Assembly (NCBI GenBank): GCA_037783545.1
Contig: JBBELK010000095.1
Span: 1,803,001-1,867,000 of the forward strand
DNA from: Henricia sp. BOLD:AAB3569
Taxonomy: Eukaryota; Echinodermata; Asteroidea; Spinulosida; Echinasteridae
Direction of reading: 5' to 3'
DNA length: 64,000 bases
Below, in pieces: positions 1 through 7,515 of the stretch (positions are counted from its first letter, which is position 1; every line of letters begins with the position of its first letter). The position numbers were made by a program, and so were the translations under genes. The notes beneath the pieces were generated by a model. That model searched no databases and was not told where the DNA came from. It saw only the letters and a list, made by a program, of their open reading frames with translations.

Positions 1-797
1 AATCTGATAAAGCCATTACTATAACTACTTAATTCTTTCCTTTAAATTTAGTCAATAATGTAAACACAAAATGTGCAACCATTCACGTCCTCAAGCAACA
101 AAGAAACTGCCCTATACAAGATGGCAGCTATTCGATACGGTCTACATGTATATGGTGGTTCCGTACAAGATGTGAATTGCTGTAATTTTGACATTGTCCC
201 TGATGGCACTCTGTGAATTTGCGAAATATTGAATGATTACCTTTATGAACATTTTAAGAAAACTTATTCAGATTTGTTCGATCTAACTTAACAAAAAAAC
301 GAGAAAAAACCCAACACATTTATATGTACCACCTTGGATAACAAAATATTTGACCACCTACAACCTGACAACAAAAATAACATCAAAAATGTTTGTTAAT
401 GTCTCATTTAAATCCTTTTAAGAAGTCTTATAGCAATATTTGATGCCATGTAAGCCATCTGATCTAATGACTATTGTCTATAAGACCAAACATGATAAAC
501 ATAATATTGAGGGCATTATGATAAGCAATACCCACGTGAGTTGAGCATTATAGTTTTATATTTTGCACTTTGCACTCTAGTTTTACAGTTTATTAGTGCT
601 ACGGCTCCCATTGCTTATATCTCATGATAATCATCAGCCCAGTTGCTGCTGAAGAGTAATGGTTTTTAATAAAACATTGTAATTCAATATTTTTTTCCAA
701 GGCTGTACCTTTCAGAAATATGCAATAATTACATTTGTGAACATTTTAAAAACCATGACTTGATAATTTTGTCTATTTTTTTCTTGACATACTATAG

Positions 798-1905
798 TGA
801 GATCCACAATATTGATGTCAAGGATACGAAGACCAAGGAGCATTACAGCATCCATTACAGCAAGTACTGTGGTCCAAGCAGCGACGGCCTCTCATGTAAT
901 GATAACGGAATCGCCACCAAGCTGCCACCGTTCCTGTTGCCGAAACCACCAAAAGCCAAGGCCAACTACATCTCCCACTTTTTCAAGAACGCACATACGT
1001 TCACATCTACATTTATGCCTCGATATGAGGGCAACTTGACCGGTGTACGGCACGTCACCTGTCTGTTTGCCTGCATGAGTTACCCCATGCTTGCAGTGCA
1101 GTGGATATCAAAGCCACTGTTGGCTCCATCCCTTTGGGAGTCTGTGGTGCTCAGCCCCATGGACTATGACATCACCTTGGGGATGGTCATCAAGGCAGCA
1201 GGAGTCAGTGCTGTACTCCTGCCCGTCTTCTTCGCCACTGAAGTCTTGGGACGCGTCACTCCGACGATATACTCTTTATACAGACATACTCCTCTGGGAC
1301 AGCCTGCTAAATGCAACGTCTTAAATAACAACTCTAATACTCTTACAGTAATTGAAATGCAATCCGATGAGGAGCAACCATCAACTAGTCAGGTTTTACC
1401 CGTTACGACTGATTATAATCCAATTCTTTCCACAGATTCTATAGTCATTGAAATGCCATCAGACGAGGAGCAATTATCAACTAGTCAGGTTTTACCCGTT
1501 ACAACTAATTCGAATGCAATTCTTTCTACAGATTCTAAGTTTTTATCCGGCTCTTCACATCAAACCATTGTTAACAAACCTGAGATTTTTCAAATTCCAG
1601 ATCAGATCCCTATTCCAGCAAAGTCAGCCACCGAAGCCAAAGCTGGCAGCAGACTCTGCCTTGCACTTGTTGTTTGCTTTGGTCACATCCTCCTGATTGC
1701 GTCCTGTGTCATGGCTGTCCTGTGGTCTGTTTACTCCGTCCATGGCTTCTGTTGGAGTGCCTTCTGGGAATGGGCTGCCACTTCCATCATCTCGGTGCTC
1801 ATCCAGGCTGTCATCATAGACACACTTAAGGCCATCATTGTAACTTGTTTGAAGGGGCATCGCAACAAAAGGTCTACATCTGTACCTCATGCACTCATCC
1901 ATTAA
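798..1905 (+). CDS. Compact polycystin-1-like PLAT protein, copy 1 (exon 5 only; 5' part outside window)
   Basis: This is the terminal exon of the gene described in full at 7516-11857. The exon begins at the AG ending 'gacatactatag' (acceptor 796-797, preceded by a T-rich tract) and runs to the TAA at 1903-1905. It encodes residues 210-577: the last PLAT strand ('NIDVKDTKTKEHYSIHY'), TM2-TM3, the loop with a 32-residue duplication, and TM4-TM5. The open frame extends 13 codons upstream of the acceptor, but those codons are intron and begin with TTG, so they are not a start. Exons 1-4 are expected in the preceding unit to the left of the window (inferred from the other copies). Confidence 0.75.
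1444..1539 (+). repeat. Second copy of a 96-bp in-frame duplication inside exon 5
   Basis: Positions 1348-1443 and 1444-1539 are two tandem copies of a 96-nt (32-codon) segment. They encode residues ~393-424 and ~425-456, each beginning V-I-E-M-(Q/P)-S-D-E-E-Q and ending I-L-S-T-D-S. They lie in the predicted cytosolic loop between TM3 and TM4. Both copies are present in every array unit (U2 at 11300-11491, U3 21252-21443, and so on), so the duplication predates the array. Confidence 0.9.
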
Positions 1906-2110
1906 ATTTGAACATTTCAGTTTTAAATCAGTGGCAGAATGATAGCTCATCTGGAAAAGGAGTTTTGGGATGAAGGTCATGTGACAGAAACATGCCAGGA
2001 TCTTGTATATAGTTGTAAATATTGTGAATTTTGTAAATATTGTAAATATTGTATATATTGTTTTGTTGAGAAAAAACATACAAAATATAAAAAAGGGGGT
2101 TGTGTGAAAA
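1906..2110 (+). other. Candidate 3'UTR of the polycystin-like gene with Pumilio-type sites
   Basis: Downstream of the stop, five perfect TGTANATA words occur in 54 bp: 2004-2011, 2014-2021, 2032-2039, 2041-2048 and 2050-2057. TGTANATA is the DNA form of the Pumilio/PUF recognition element. An AATATA-type variant poly(A) signal (2084-2089) is followed by a GT-rich stretch (2095-2106), so the 3' end may lie near 2100; no canonical AATAAA is close. Equivalent clusters are at 11956-12009, 21908-21961, 31842-31895, 41781-41834 and 52011-52064. UTR status is inferred. Confidence 0.5.
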
Positions 2111-3186
2111 CAAAATCACACCAACAGTTTAATCCTGCAGGATCCAAAACAGTGGAAAGGTAATCATTGATATTCCCAAAGTACGAAGACCTATTTCTAT
2201 TCAGTGCACAATGTTGATCGTCAACTTCAAATCATGGTGAAAGGAATTTTTCTTTACAAATTCAGTATGTAATCGTCATCAGTAAATAACAATAATTTGG
2301 AATTCCAACTAGGCATGCACAACATGGAAGTTTTGACAATTTCACCGAATCCAAAATAATCCGCAGTCAACACCAGCAGAATGACACCTCAGTTGCTGAA
2401 CACTTTAACTGTACTAATCACTTCATTTCTGACATGTCCATACAGAGCCCGAGGCTCTTGGTCGCCACCCAGACCCTGTTCGACTCAGCAGAGAGAAACT
2501 TTGGATTAAACGACTCGGCAGCATCCAGCCACATTGTCTCAACATCCAGGAGGAAAATGATTAATGTTTTCATTTTCTTCCTCCCATTTCAACCAACTTC
2601 CTTGATTATTTTTAACCCAAATATTCCTCATTTCTGTCTGCCCTTTTATACCCTATTTCCCCTTTCTTTCCATCCCCTCCCCAACTAACGTCACCCCATT
2701 TCCTCAACCCAAACCCCCTCATTTCCCCAACCCCCCTCTTCCAGTCCTGCTTCCCCCTAGTCCAATTGCCTCTAATGCTCACAGGCTCTTTTTTTTAAAA
2801 GAAACTTCAGCCTAGTCAACTTACCACCAATGTTAGTCTTGGATGTACCGGGAACATTACAATAATTTTTCACTTAGACTTCCGATAAACTGCTAAGACT
2901 TTGTGTTGTAAGTACACAAATTTAGCAGTTTTATACCATTTAACGTGGAATTGTTAACATCCATGCATTTAATGTGTCATAAATACCTGAATTTAATGTC
3001 AAAAACCATATTTTTGCTTCTCAGCTTGTCAAAGAATTATGTTTACTGGTCGCCACTTATTCTTCTTAATATATGACTCAGGAATCACCAAAAAGTGCTA
3101 ATAGTTTAAAGAGAAGTTTATTTACAAGTGATAACCATTAAACAATTTCCTTGAAAATACTTCAACTTTTTCTGCCAAATCCCACA
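2111..3186. other. Intergenic stretch without a recognisable gene; pyrimidine-rich tract at ~2575-2765
   Basis: I find no supported coding gene here; the open frame at 2434-2688 has no family resemblance. From ~2575 to 2765 the + strand is almost free of G and rich in C/T. On the minus strand, 2708-2736 has four G-tracts of 6, 4, 5 and 3 separated by 2-, 6- and 3-nt loops, a G-quadruplex-compatible pattern. It is conserved in all units (12660-12688, 22612-22640, 32532-32560, 42485-42513, 52715-52743). A T/A run just after it (~2789) varies between units. Confidence 0.6.
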
Positions 3187-3379
3187 GGGCGCTTTCACAG
3201 GAGGTCAAAAGGTCACGGGTCACTATTGCTCGTCTTCCACAACGGGAGAGGACAATAGAGCCAAGAGCCTTTCAGCTTGCAGCCACGTGCATTTCCCCAC
3301 GTGGCTCTATTGTTATCTGCCATTCTAGAAGACAAGCAATATAGTGACTGTGACCTTTTGACCCCCTGTGAAAGCGCCC
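3187..3379. mobile_element. Fold-back / MITE-like inverted repeat element (family A)
   Basis: The left arm (GGGCGCTTTCACAGGAGGTC...) is matched as an imperfect reverse complement by the right arm ending at 3379 (...CCTGTGAAAGCGCCC), and the inner arms also pair (CAATAGAGCCA with TGGCTCTATTG). No coding capacity, so it would be non-autonomous. Other copies: 13139-13331, 23092-23284, 33011-33203, 42964-43149, 53194-53379. The last two lack the same 7 bp in the loop. I saw no clear target-site duplication. Confidence 0.75.
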
Positions 3380-4048
3380 AATAGACTTAACAAGTCATCT
3401 CAGTGGCGACCAATGAATGGAATTCATGCCGCAACTTGCTTACACAATCTTTTTTTCCCTCAACAGGAACAGGAAACATAGAAGTCTTCTGATGATCATG
3501 GTTCACTTTTTAAATACAGAATGCCTAATAAAATTGTGCAAAATACAGCGATTTGAAGATAATTATACGCTTTATTGTATTAAAACTGAACAACAATGAG
3601 ATATGCAGAAAATCTCAATTATTGCTCATTTGATCAAGTCATGTGACCATGGATGAAAACTAATGGGGTATTTTTTAACGAAGAAGAATAAAAATGTACA
3701 TTATTGTTGTGAAGTTGGATGGCAAGATTATCAACCGTGTTGCCAGGAATCGATGGTGTTTTTTGGGATATAAACTGTTTTATTCTGCAATGTGGCACAC
3801 AAACAAATTATGAAATATAAAGCCTTTCAAAACATGCCAATAGAGATATTTCGGAAAGTGAAACACATTTGATTTTCAGAGTAAAAACATTATTTAAAGA
3901 AATGGGCACTTGGGTAAAACACTCGTTTTCTATAACCATATCAGCTGATTGTAAATAGGGGGAATTAATACTAGAAATAAATAATTGAAACGAAAAATTT
4001 GAGTGTCATGGTCTAATTTGTTTACAGCTTCTCATCGTGGCTTAATAA
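3380..4048. other. Intergenic, AT-rich, no feature seen
   Basis: No gene, inverted repeat or recognisable element. AATAAA words occur at 3527 and ~3688 but are too far from exon 5 to be an obvious poly(A) signal for it. Confidence 0.5.
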
Positions 4049-4240
4049 GGGGCAATTTCCTGTTTAGAAGAAACATTTGCTTAGTACAAAAACATTTGCT
4101 TTGCAAAAAATTGGTAAGCAGTTAAAAACGAATTATGTCTTACAATGAACACAAGTTCACATACGTTTTTAACTGCTATTCCATTTTTGCAAAGCTAGTA
4201 AATTTTGTATGCAGTAAAATGTTCTGCTATGAAATCGTCT
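4049..4240. mobile_element. MITE-like inverted repeat element (family F)
   Basis: Nested arms pair around a short centre: GCTTTGCAAAAA (4099-4110) with TTTTTGCAAAGC (4184-4195), and AGCAGTTAAAAACG (4117-4130) with its exact complement at 4164-4177. The left end, GGGGCAATTTCC, resembles the ends of element B and the fragments near 5508-5542 and 6540-6606. Other copies: 14001-14192, 23954-24145, 33873-34064, 43819-44010, 54049-54240. The right boundary is approximate. Confidence 0.6.
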
Positions 4241-4548
4241 ATTTGAATGAATAATGCAAACATCCTGGGGCAACTTGAAGTCTTATGTTTTTCTTTATTT
4301 TTCCCCTTGTGTTTTCCTGAAGTGTGATGCACCCCAAACAGTGCCCTCTTTCTGTGATTTACTGCAATGAAATCTTCAAAGTTGAAAAAGGCTACATTTT
4401 ATTGGTTTTACATCAAAACGAACAATAGTAATGTCTCAATAAACAAGTAATCCATCATATGCAGCAAAGACTAGGCATAAAGTTGTTTAGCAGTCATGGG
4501 CTCACGAAAAAAGTTCTTGCGCCAATCTATGCCATAAGTGTCATGTGA

Positions 4549-4753
4549 CCAGGGGCCAATTCTGTGATAATTAAATTTTTGCTTTGTAATATCGTTTACC
4601 AGTGAAAATTGTATCTCAAATTGTGCTTTAGAAACAGCAGAATATTAATGAACATCGCACACGATTTTGGCCGGTCACCCATTTTGGCAATATAAAGCAA
4701 ATAAATCCTGTACTAGTACTTTTAATAAGCAAATGTTTGGAATTGGCCCCAGG
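4549..4753. mobile_element. MITE-like element (family B) with CCAGGGGCCAATTC termini
   Basis: Starts CCAGGGGCCAATTC and ends GAATTGGCCCCAGG, nearly perfect terminal inverted repeats, followed on both sides by an AGCAAA/TTTGCT-rich inner arm. Non-coding. Related single ends (GGGGCCAATTTCATAA-like) occur inverted at about 5508-5542 and direct at about 6540, suggesting degraded relatives. Other copies: 14501-14705, 24434-24638, 34373-34577, 44319-44523, 54549-54753. Confidence 0.65.
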
Positions 4754-5070
4754 TGTCTAATGAGTATTTATGAAAGGAAACTCGGATTATTTTAATTCTT
4801 CATACATAGTCTTGGAATAAGCAAAAGTATGAAACTTTCATCATAAAAGAAGTGCTTATCCATAGTGACCAGTATTCAGATTGACTAGTTTCAATGTTGC
4901 TTGGCAGTGGGTCTTGATGGCAGGAGCTATTGAGTGACGTCACTTAAGGAGATCAAAAAAAACCAAGGTTGTATTGAATCAAGAAAACTGGCCATATTGG
5001 AACATTTGTCATGGTGTCTTCGTAATTTGAGCCAGAGAACCAATGATAGCAGAATCTCTAGTACATCCTT

Positions 5071-5083
5071 GTTGCTTAGCAAC
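5071..5083. promoter_or_regulatory. RFX X-box-like palindrome
   Basis: GTTGCTTAGCAAC holds two perfect RGYAAC-type half-sites in inverted orientation with a 1-nt spacer, matching the RFX-factor X-box pattern; a third AGCAAC half-site follows at 5096-5101. X-boxes control many ciliary genes, and polycystins are often ciliary. It lies ~2.4 kb upstream of the exon-1 ATG and next to element C, so a link to this gene is only inference. Present in every unit (U2 15023-15035). Confidence 0.35.
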
Positions 5084-5109
5084 TGTATTTTCCTTAGCAA
5101 CAAAGCCCA

Positions 5110-5253
5110 GCAGCCGATTTCACGAAACTTACGCAGTTGCGTAAGCCCACGTGCGCAATGTTTTATTGCGTAAGTCGCGCAACAATTTAGCGACGATAAC
5201 ACGCAAGCTGTGGGGCTTGCGCAAGCTGCGCACTCTTTCGTGAAATCGGCTGC
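5110..5253. mobile_element. MITE-like element (family C), GCAGCCGATTTCACGAAA ends
   Basis: The 18-bp terminal inverted repeats are exact (5110-5127 and 5236-5253). The interior is unusually rich in TTGCG/CGCAA words. About 144 bp, non-coding. Open frames crossing it on both strands are by-products of the inverted repeat. Other copies: 15062-15205, 24995-25138, 34934-35077, 44880-45023, 55110-55253. Confidence 0.75.
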
Positions 5254-5550
5254 AACATGAATATTGATTTCAAACAAATCTAAACCGGAAAGACCAAATG
5301 CCTGCAGGTTATACTTGGATAAGGTTCTCCATGGGGTACTCTTCCAAAATGGGCCATTATAAATGTAGGTTTTGATAACAAATACAATTAAGTGACGTCA
5401 CTAAAATAAAATAAAAGGCCGTTGCCTATACGTTGCATGACATCGAGAAACCTGGTGATGTCAAAAACTTATTTCAGATCAACTAGCAGCAGACCACCGC
5501 CCAAGCATTTTCTGCTAAACGGCGTTATGAAATTGGCCCCAGGCTGGAGT

Positions 5551-5690
5551 CTATAGTGTAATCCGAGCAACATTTGGTGAGCCCGCCCTCTTGTGATTAT
5601 TCCATTGTTACTGCGGTGTATTTCTATTGTGACGTCATGTAAATACCTTGGAGATACACCGCAGTTTTCTTTCGTCGGATTAGTCTATAG
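5551..5690. mobile_element. 140-bp TIR element (family D) with internal hairpin
   Basis: Left end CTATAGTGTAATCCGAGCAA; the right end read backwards is CTATAGACTAATCCGACGAA, so the terminal inverted repeats match at most positions. Inside, CTGCGGTGTA (5611-5620) pairs with TACACCGCAG (5655-5664), framing a TGACGTCA palindrome (5630-5637). TA or TATAG may be the target duplication. Other copies: 15503-15642, 25436-25575, 35375-35514, 45321-45460, 55551-55690. Confidence 0.65.
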
Positions 5691-6007
5691 GATCCCTGGC
5701 CCTGTGAATGTGGGAAGTTGTATATCGGCGAGACTGGAAGGGACCTATACCCACCAGACTCGAAGAACAGAGAAGACTATGACAAATCAGCCATTGTCAA
5801 GCACTCCGTACAGTACAGCGAGGACATATCATCAACTGGGAAACCGCACAACTGATAGCGCCCATCGACAGATGGCACCCAAGACGCATCAGGGAAGCCA
5901 TCGAAATACACAAGCACGACACAGTACCCCAATACATTGGCTTCGACATCAGCAATATCTGGCACTCTCCATTAACCAACCAGATCGATGGATCACCTAC
6001 ACCCTAG
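5691..6007 (+). pseudogene. Decayed Penelope-like retroelement fragment: GIY-YIG endonuclease remnant
   Basis: In the frame ending ...TAT ATC GGC the DNA reads PCECGKLYIGETGRDLY, the typical Cys-containing start of the GIY-YIG endonuclease of Penelope-like elements. After a frameshift and a stop, another frame reads RWHPRRIREAIEIHKHD and then 'IWHSPL', matching the end of that domain. The reverse-transcriptase part is absent, so this is a 5'-truncated dead copy. It abuts element D directly. Other copies: 15643-15959, 25576-25892, 35515-35831, 45746-46062, 55691-56007. Assignment is by remembered family motifs. Confidence 0.7.
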
Positions 6008-6839
6008 GTCCTCCCTCCACGACAGCCACTGCATGCCACAATGACACGTACCAGTGAGCACACCACGGCCAGGCACAGAATTAAGAGCATAACCACGCCT
6101 CCTCAACCGTACCCAAGCCATTCAGCTTGAGTGAACACATTGTACACTGAATGCCCGCAACCATACTTATGGGTGCACCCAAGTAAACAGGAAGAGATCC
6201 GTGCGCGAGCTCATGAATATTTTGTATGCCTCAAGTTCTTCTTTATTGGGGAGAGTTGCGAGCTGAATGAGGGTGGTCTTGTGTATAATATGACCATCGT
6301 CGCGATGTTGGGTATTTTTTCTTGCAACCATAAACATTGTAGGCACTGTAGCTCCTAAAAGTGGCCCTATTTTGCTAGTAGCGTATGTGCCTTTGTTCCA
6401 AAATGGATGCTGGTCTGATTAGCAAGTTTCACTGCTGCAGGGGTTGTTTTGTTTCAAGTGGAAATTAGTGAATAAAAGTGACGGATTACCCCCATGAAAT
6501 TGAACAGAATTGAAAAGATGAGACTTCAGTGAGTATTCCGGGGGCAATTTCATAAAGCTGTTTAGCAAAAATATTTGCTTAAATCAAAAATTTGTCTGCT
6601 TTATATATATGGGTTATAAAAATGGTTTAATTTCTTTTAAATACATTATTAGGGGTCGTTTAAAGTTGTCAACATTTTCAGTTCTACAAATAGTCGAAGA
6701 CGGCCTGTGCGCTGTAAAATGTTGACATTTCATGCTAGGGCTATGCCTACTATATACCGACACAAACAAAATGTTATTATAAAGTATGCCTATGGGGATC
6801 GAACTGTGACCATGGTGACTGCCCCCAATTACCAAGTTT
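6008..6839. other. Intergenic; possible 3' trailer of the Penelope remnant, then no feature
   Basis: The first ~120 bp may be the 3' end of the Penelope fragment. Near 6540-6606 there is a GGGGGCAATTTCATAAAGC end like those of elements B and F. No gene is supported. Confidence 0.4.
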
Positions 6840-7515
6840 GCAAACGTGGCATTTAATCTCTGTTCGTGTCTCAGCTCACAGTCACAGCCATGTAAACGAA
6901 ACTTGAGTTTTGACATTGAATTAATTAATCGCGATCCCAAAAGAAAAAGGAGGCGGGGCTGCCAGGGAGTCTCGGAGAGCGAAATCTGTCGATTCCAAGT
7001 CGTTGGAATGGAAAACAAAAGATCGTTCGACCGGCTGACGTCATTCCGCCCGCGCACGTAGGTACGTGGCCCGCACCCGGCCCTGTCCGTCTTCAAGGAA
7101 GTAACAAAAGGACTGCTAACCAGTCTATTCCCATAATTCCTCGCGAAAAGTATAGAAAGTCCACACTTTTTACTAGGCGTGCTCATGGAGTTCAACAAAA
7201 AGCAAAGAGAGGGTAAAGTTATCTTCACAAATTAACTAGTTTATTTGGATTTAATAGATTTAACCTAGCCCAGGAATGAAGTCTTCATGAAGCCAACGTT
7301 ATACAGAGTTTTGAACGCCGAGTATAATTTTGCCAAGGAGATGGCATTCTCGCATCACGCGTTGTCAAGCAAAAGAAAGTCGCGTTCGTCGCGCACGCGT
7401 CTTCGGCGGTAGGAAAATCGAATGTTGTTCTTACAATGTGACACTTTCGTTCATTGCTTATGCAGTGTTGCACGTGTTTGATTTGTTCCTATGAAATCTT
7501 CTACAAAGTACTAGA
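6840..7515 (+). promoter_or_regulatory. CpG-rich candidate promoter and 5'UTR of the polycystin-like gene
   Basis: This is the GC-richest, most CpG-dense part of the unit (for example 7036-7080 and 7370-7410), immediately before the exon-1 ATG. It has a perfect CRE (TGACGTCA, 7036-7043) and a GC-box-like GGAGGCGGGGC near 6950. I see no convincing TATA box. A 7-codon uORF (ATG 7491, TAG 7512-7514) ends one base before the start codon. Equivalent CREs lie at 16988, 26922, 36861, 47091 and 57036. Promoter status is inferred from position and composition. Confidence 0.45.
7491..7514 (+). promoter_or_regulatory. Upstream ORF (7 codons) directly before the gene start
   Basis: ATG AAA TCT TCT ACA AAG TAC TAG encodes MKSSTKY, and its stop sits one nucleotide before the main ATG at 7516. 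It is identical in all six units (17443, 27377, 37316, 47546, 57491). Such spacing could damp or condition translation by reinitiation, if transcription starts upstream of 7491. Confidence 0.5.

Noticed and set aside
760-797. Start of the 381-codon open frame as the protein N-terminus
   Set aside because: The frame opens with TTG and its first 13 codons form the T-rich tract and AG of a splice acceptor. Exon 4 of the previous unit joins in phase at 798, giving a continuous PLAT-like domain.
2434-2688. 84-aa plus-strand frame ending in the pyrimidine tract
   Set aside because: Its second half is low-complexity C/T sequence and the first half shows no recognisable family or splice context.
4927-5277. 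116-aa minus-strand and 79-aa plus-strand open frames
   Set aside because: Both run through the inverted-repeat element at 5110-5253 and look like products of its sequence, not genes.
5593-6057. 154-aa plus-strand frame
   Set aside because: It is not in the frame of the Penelope endonuclease motifs that the DNA encodes; it crosses from a MITE into a decayed retroelement.
6614-7228. 204-aa open frame on the minus strand
   Set aside because: It begins with GTG, not ATG, resembles no family I know, and overlaps the CpG-rich candidate promoter where stop codons are rare by composition.
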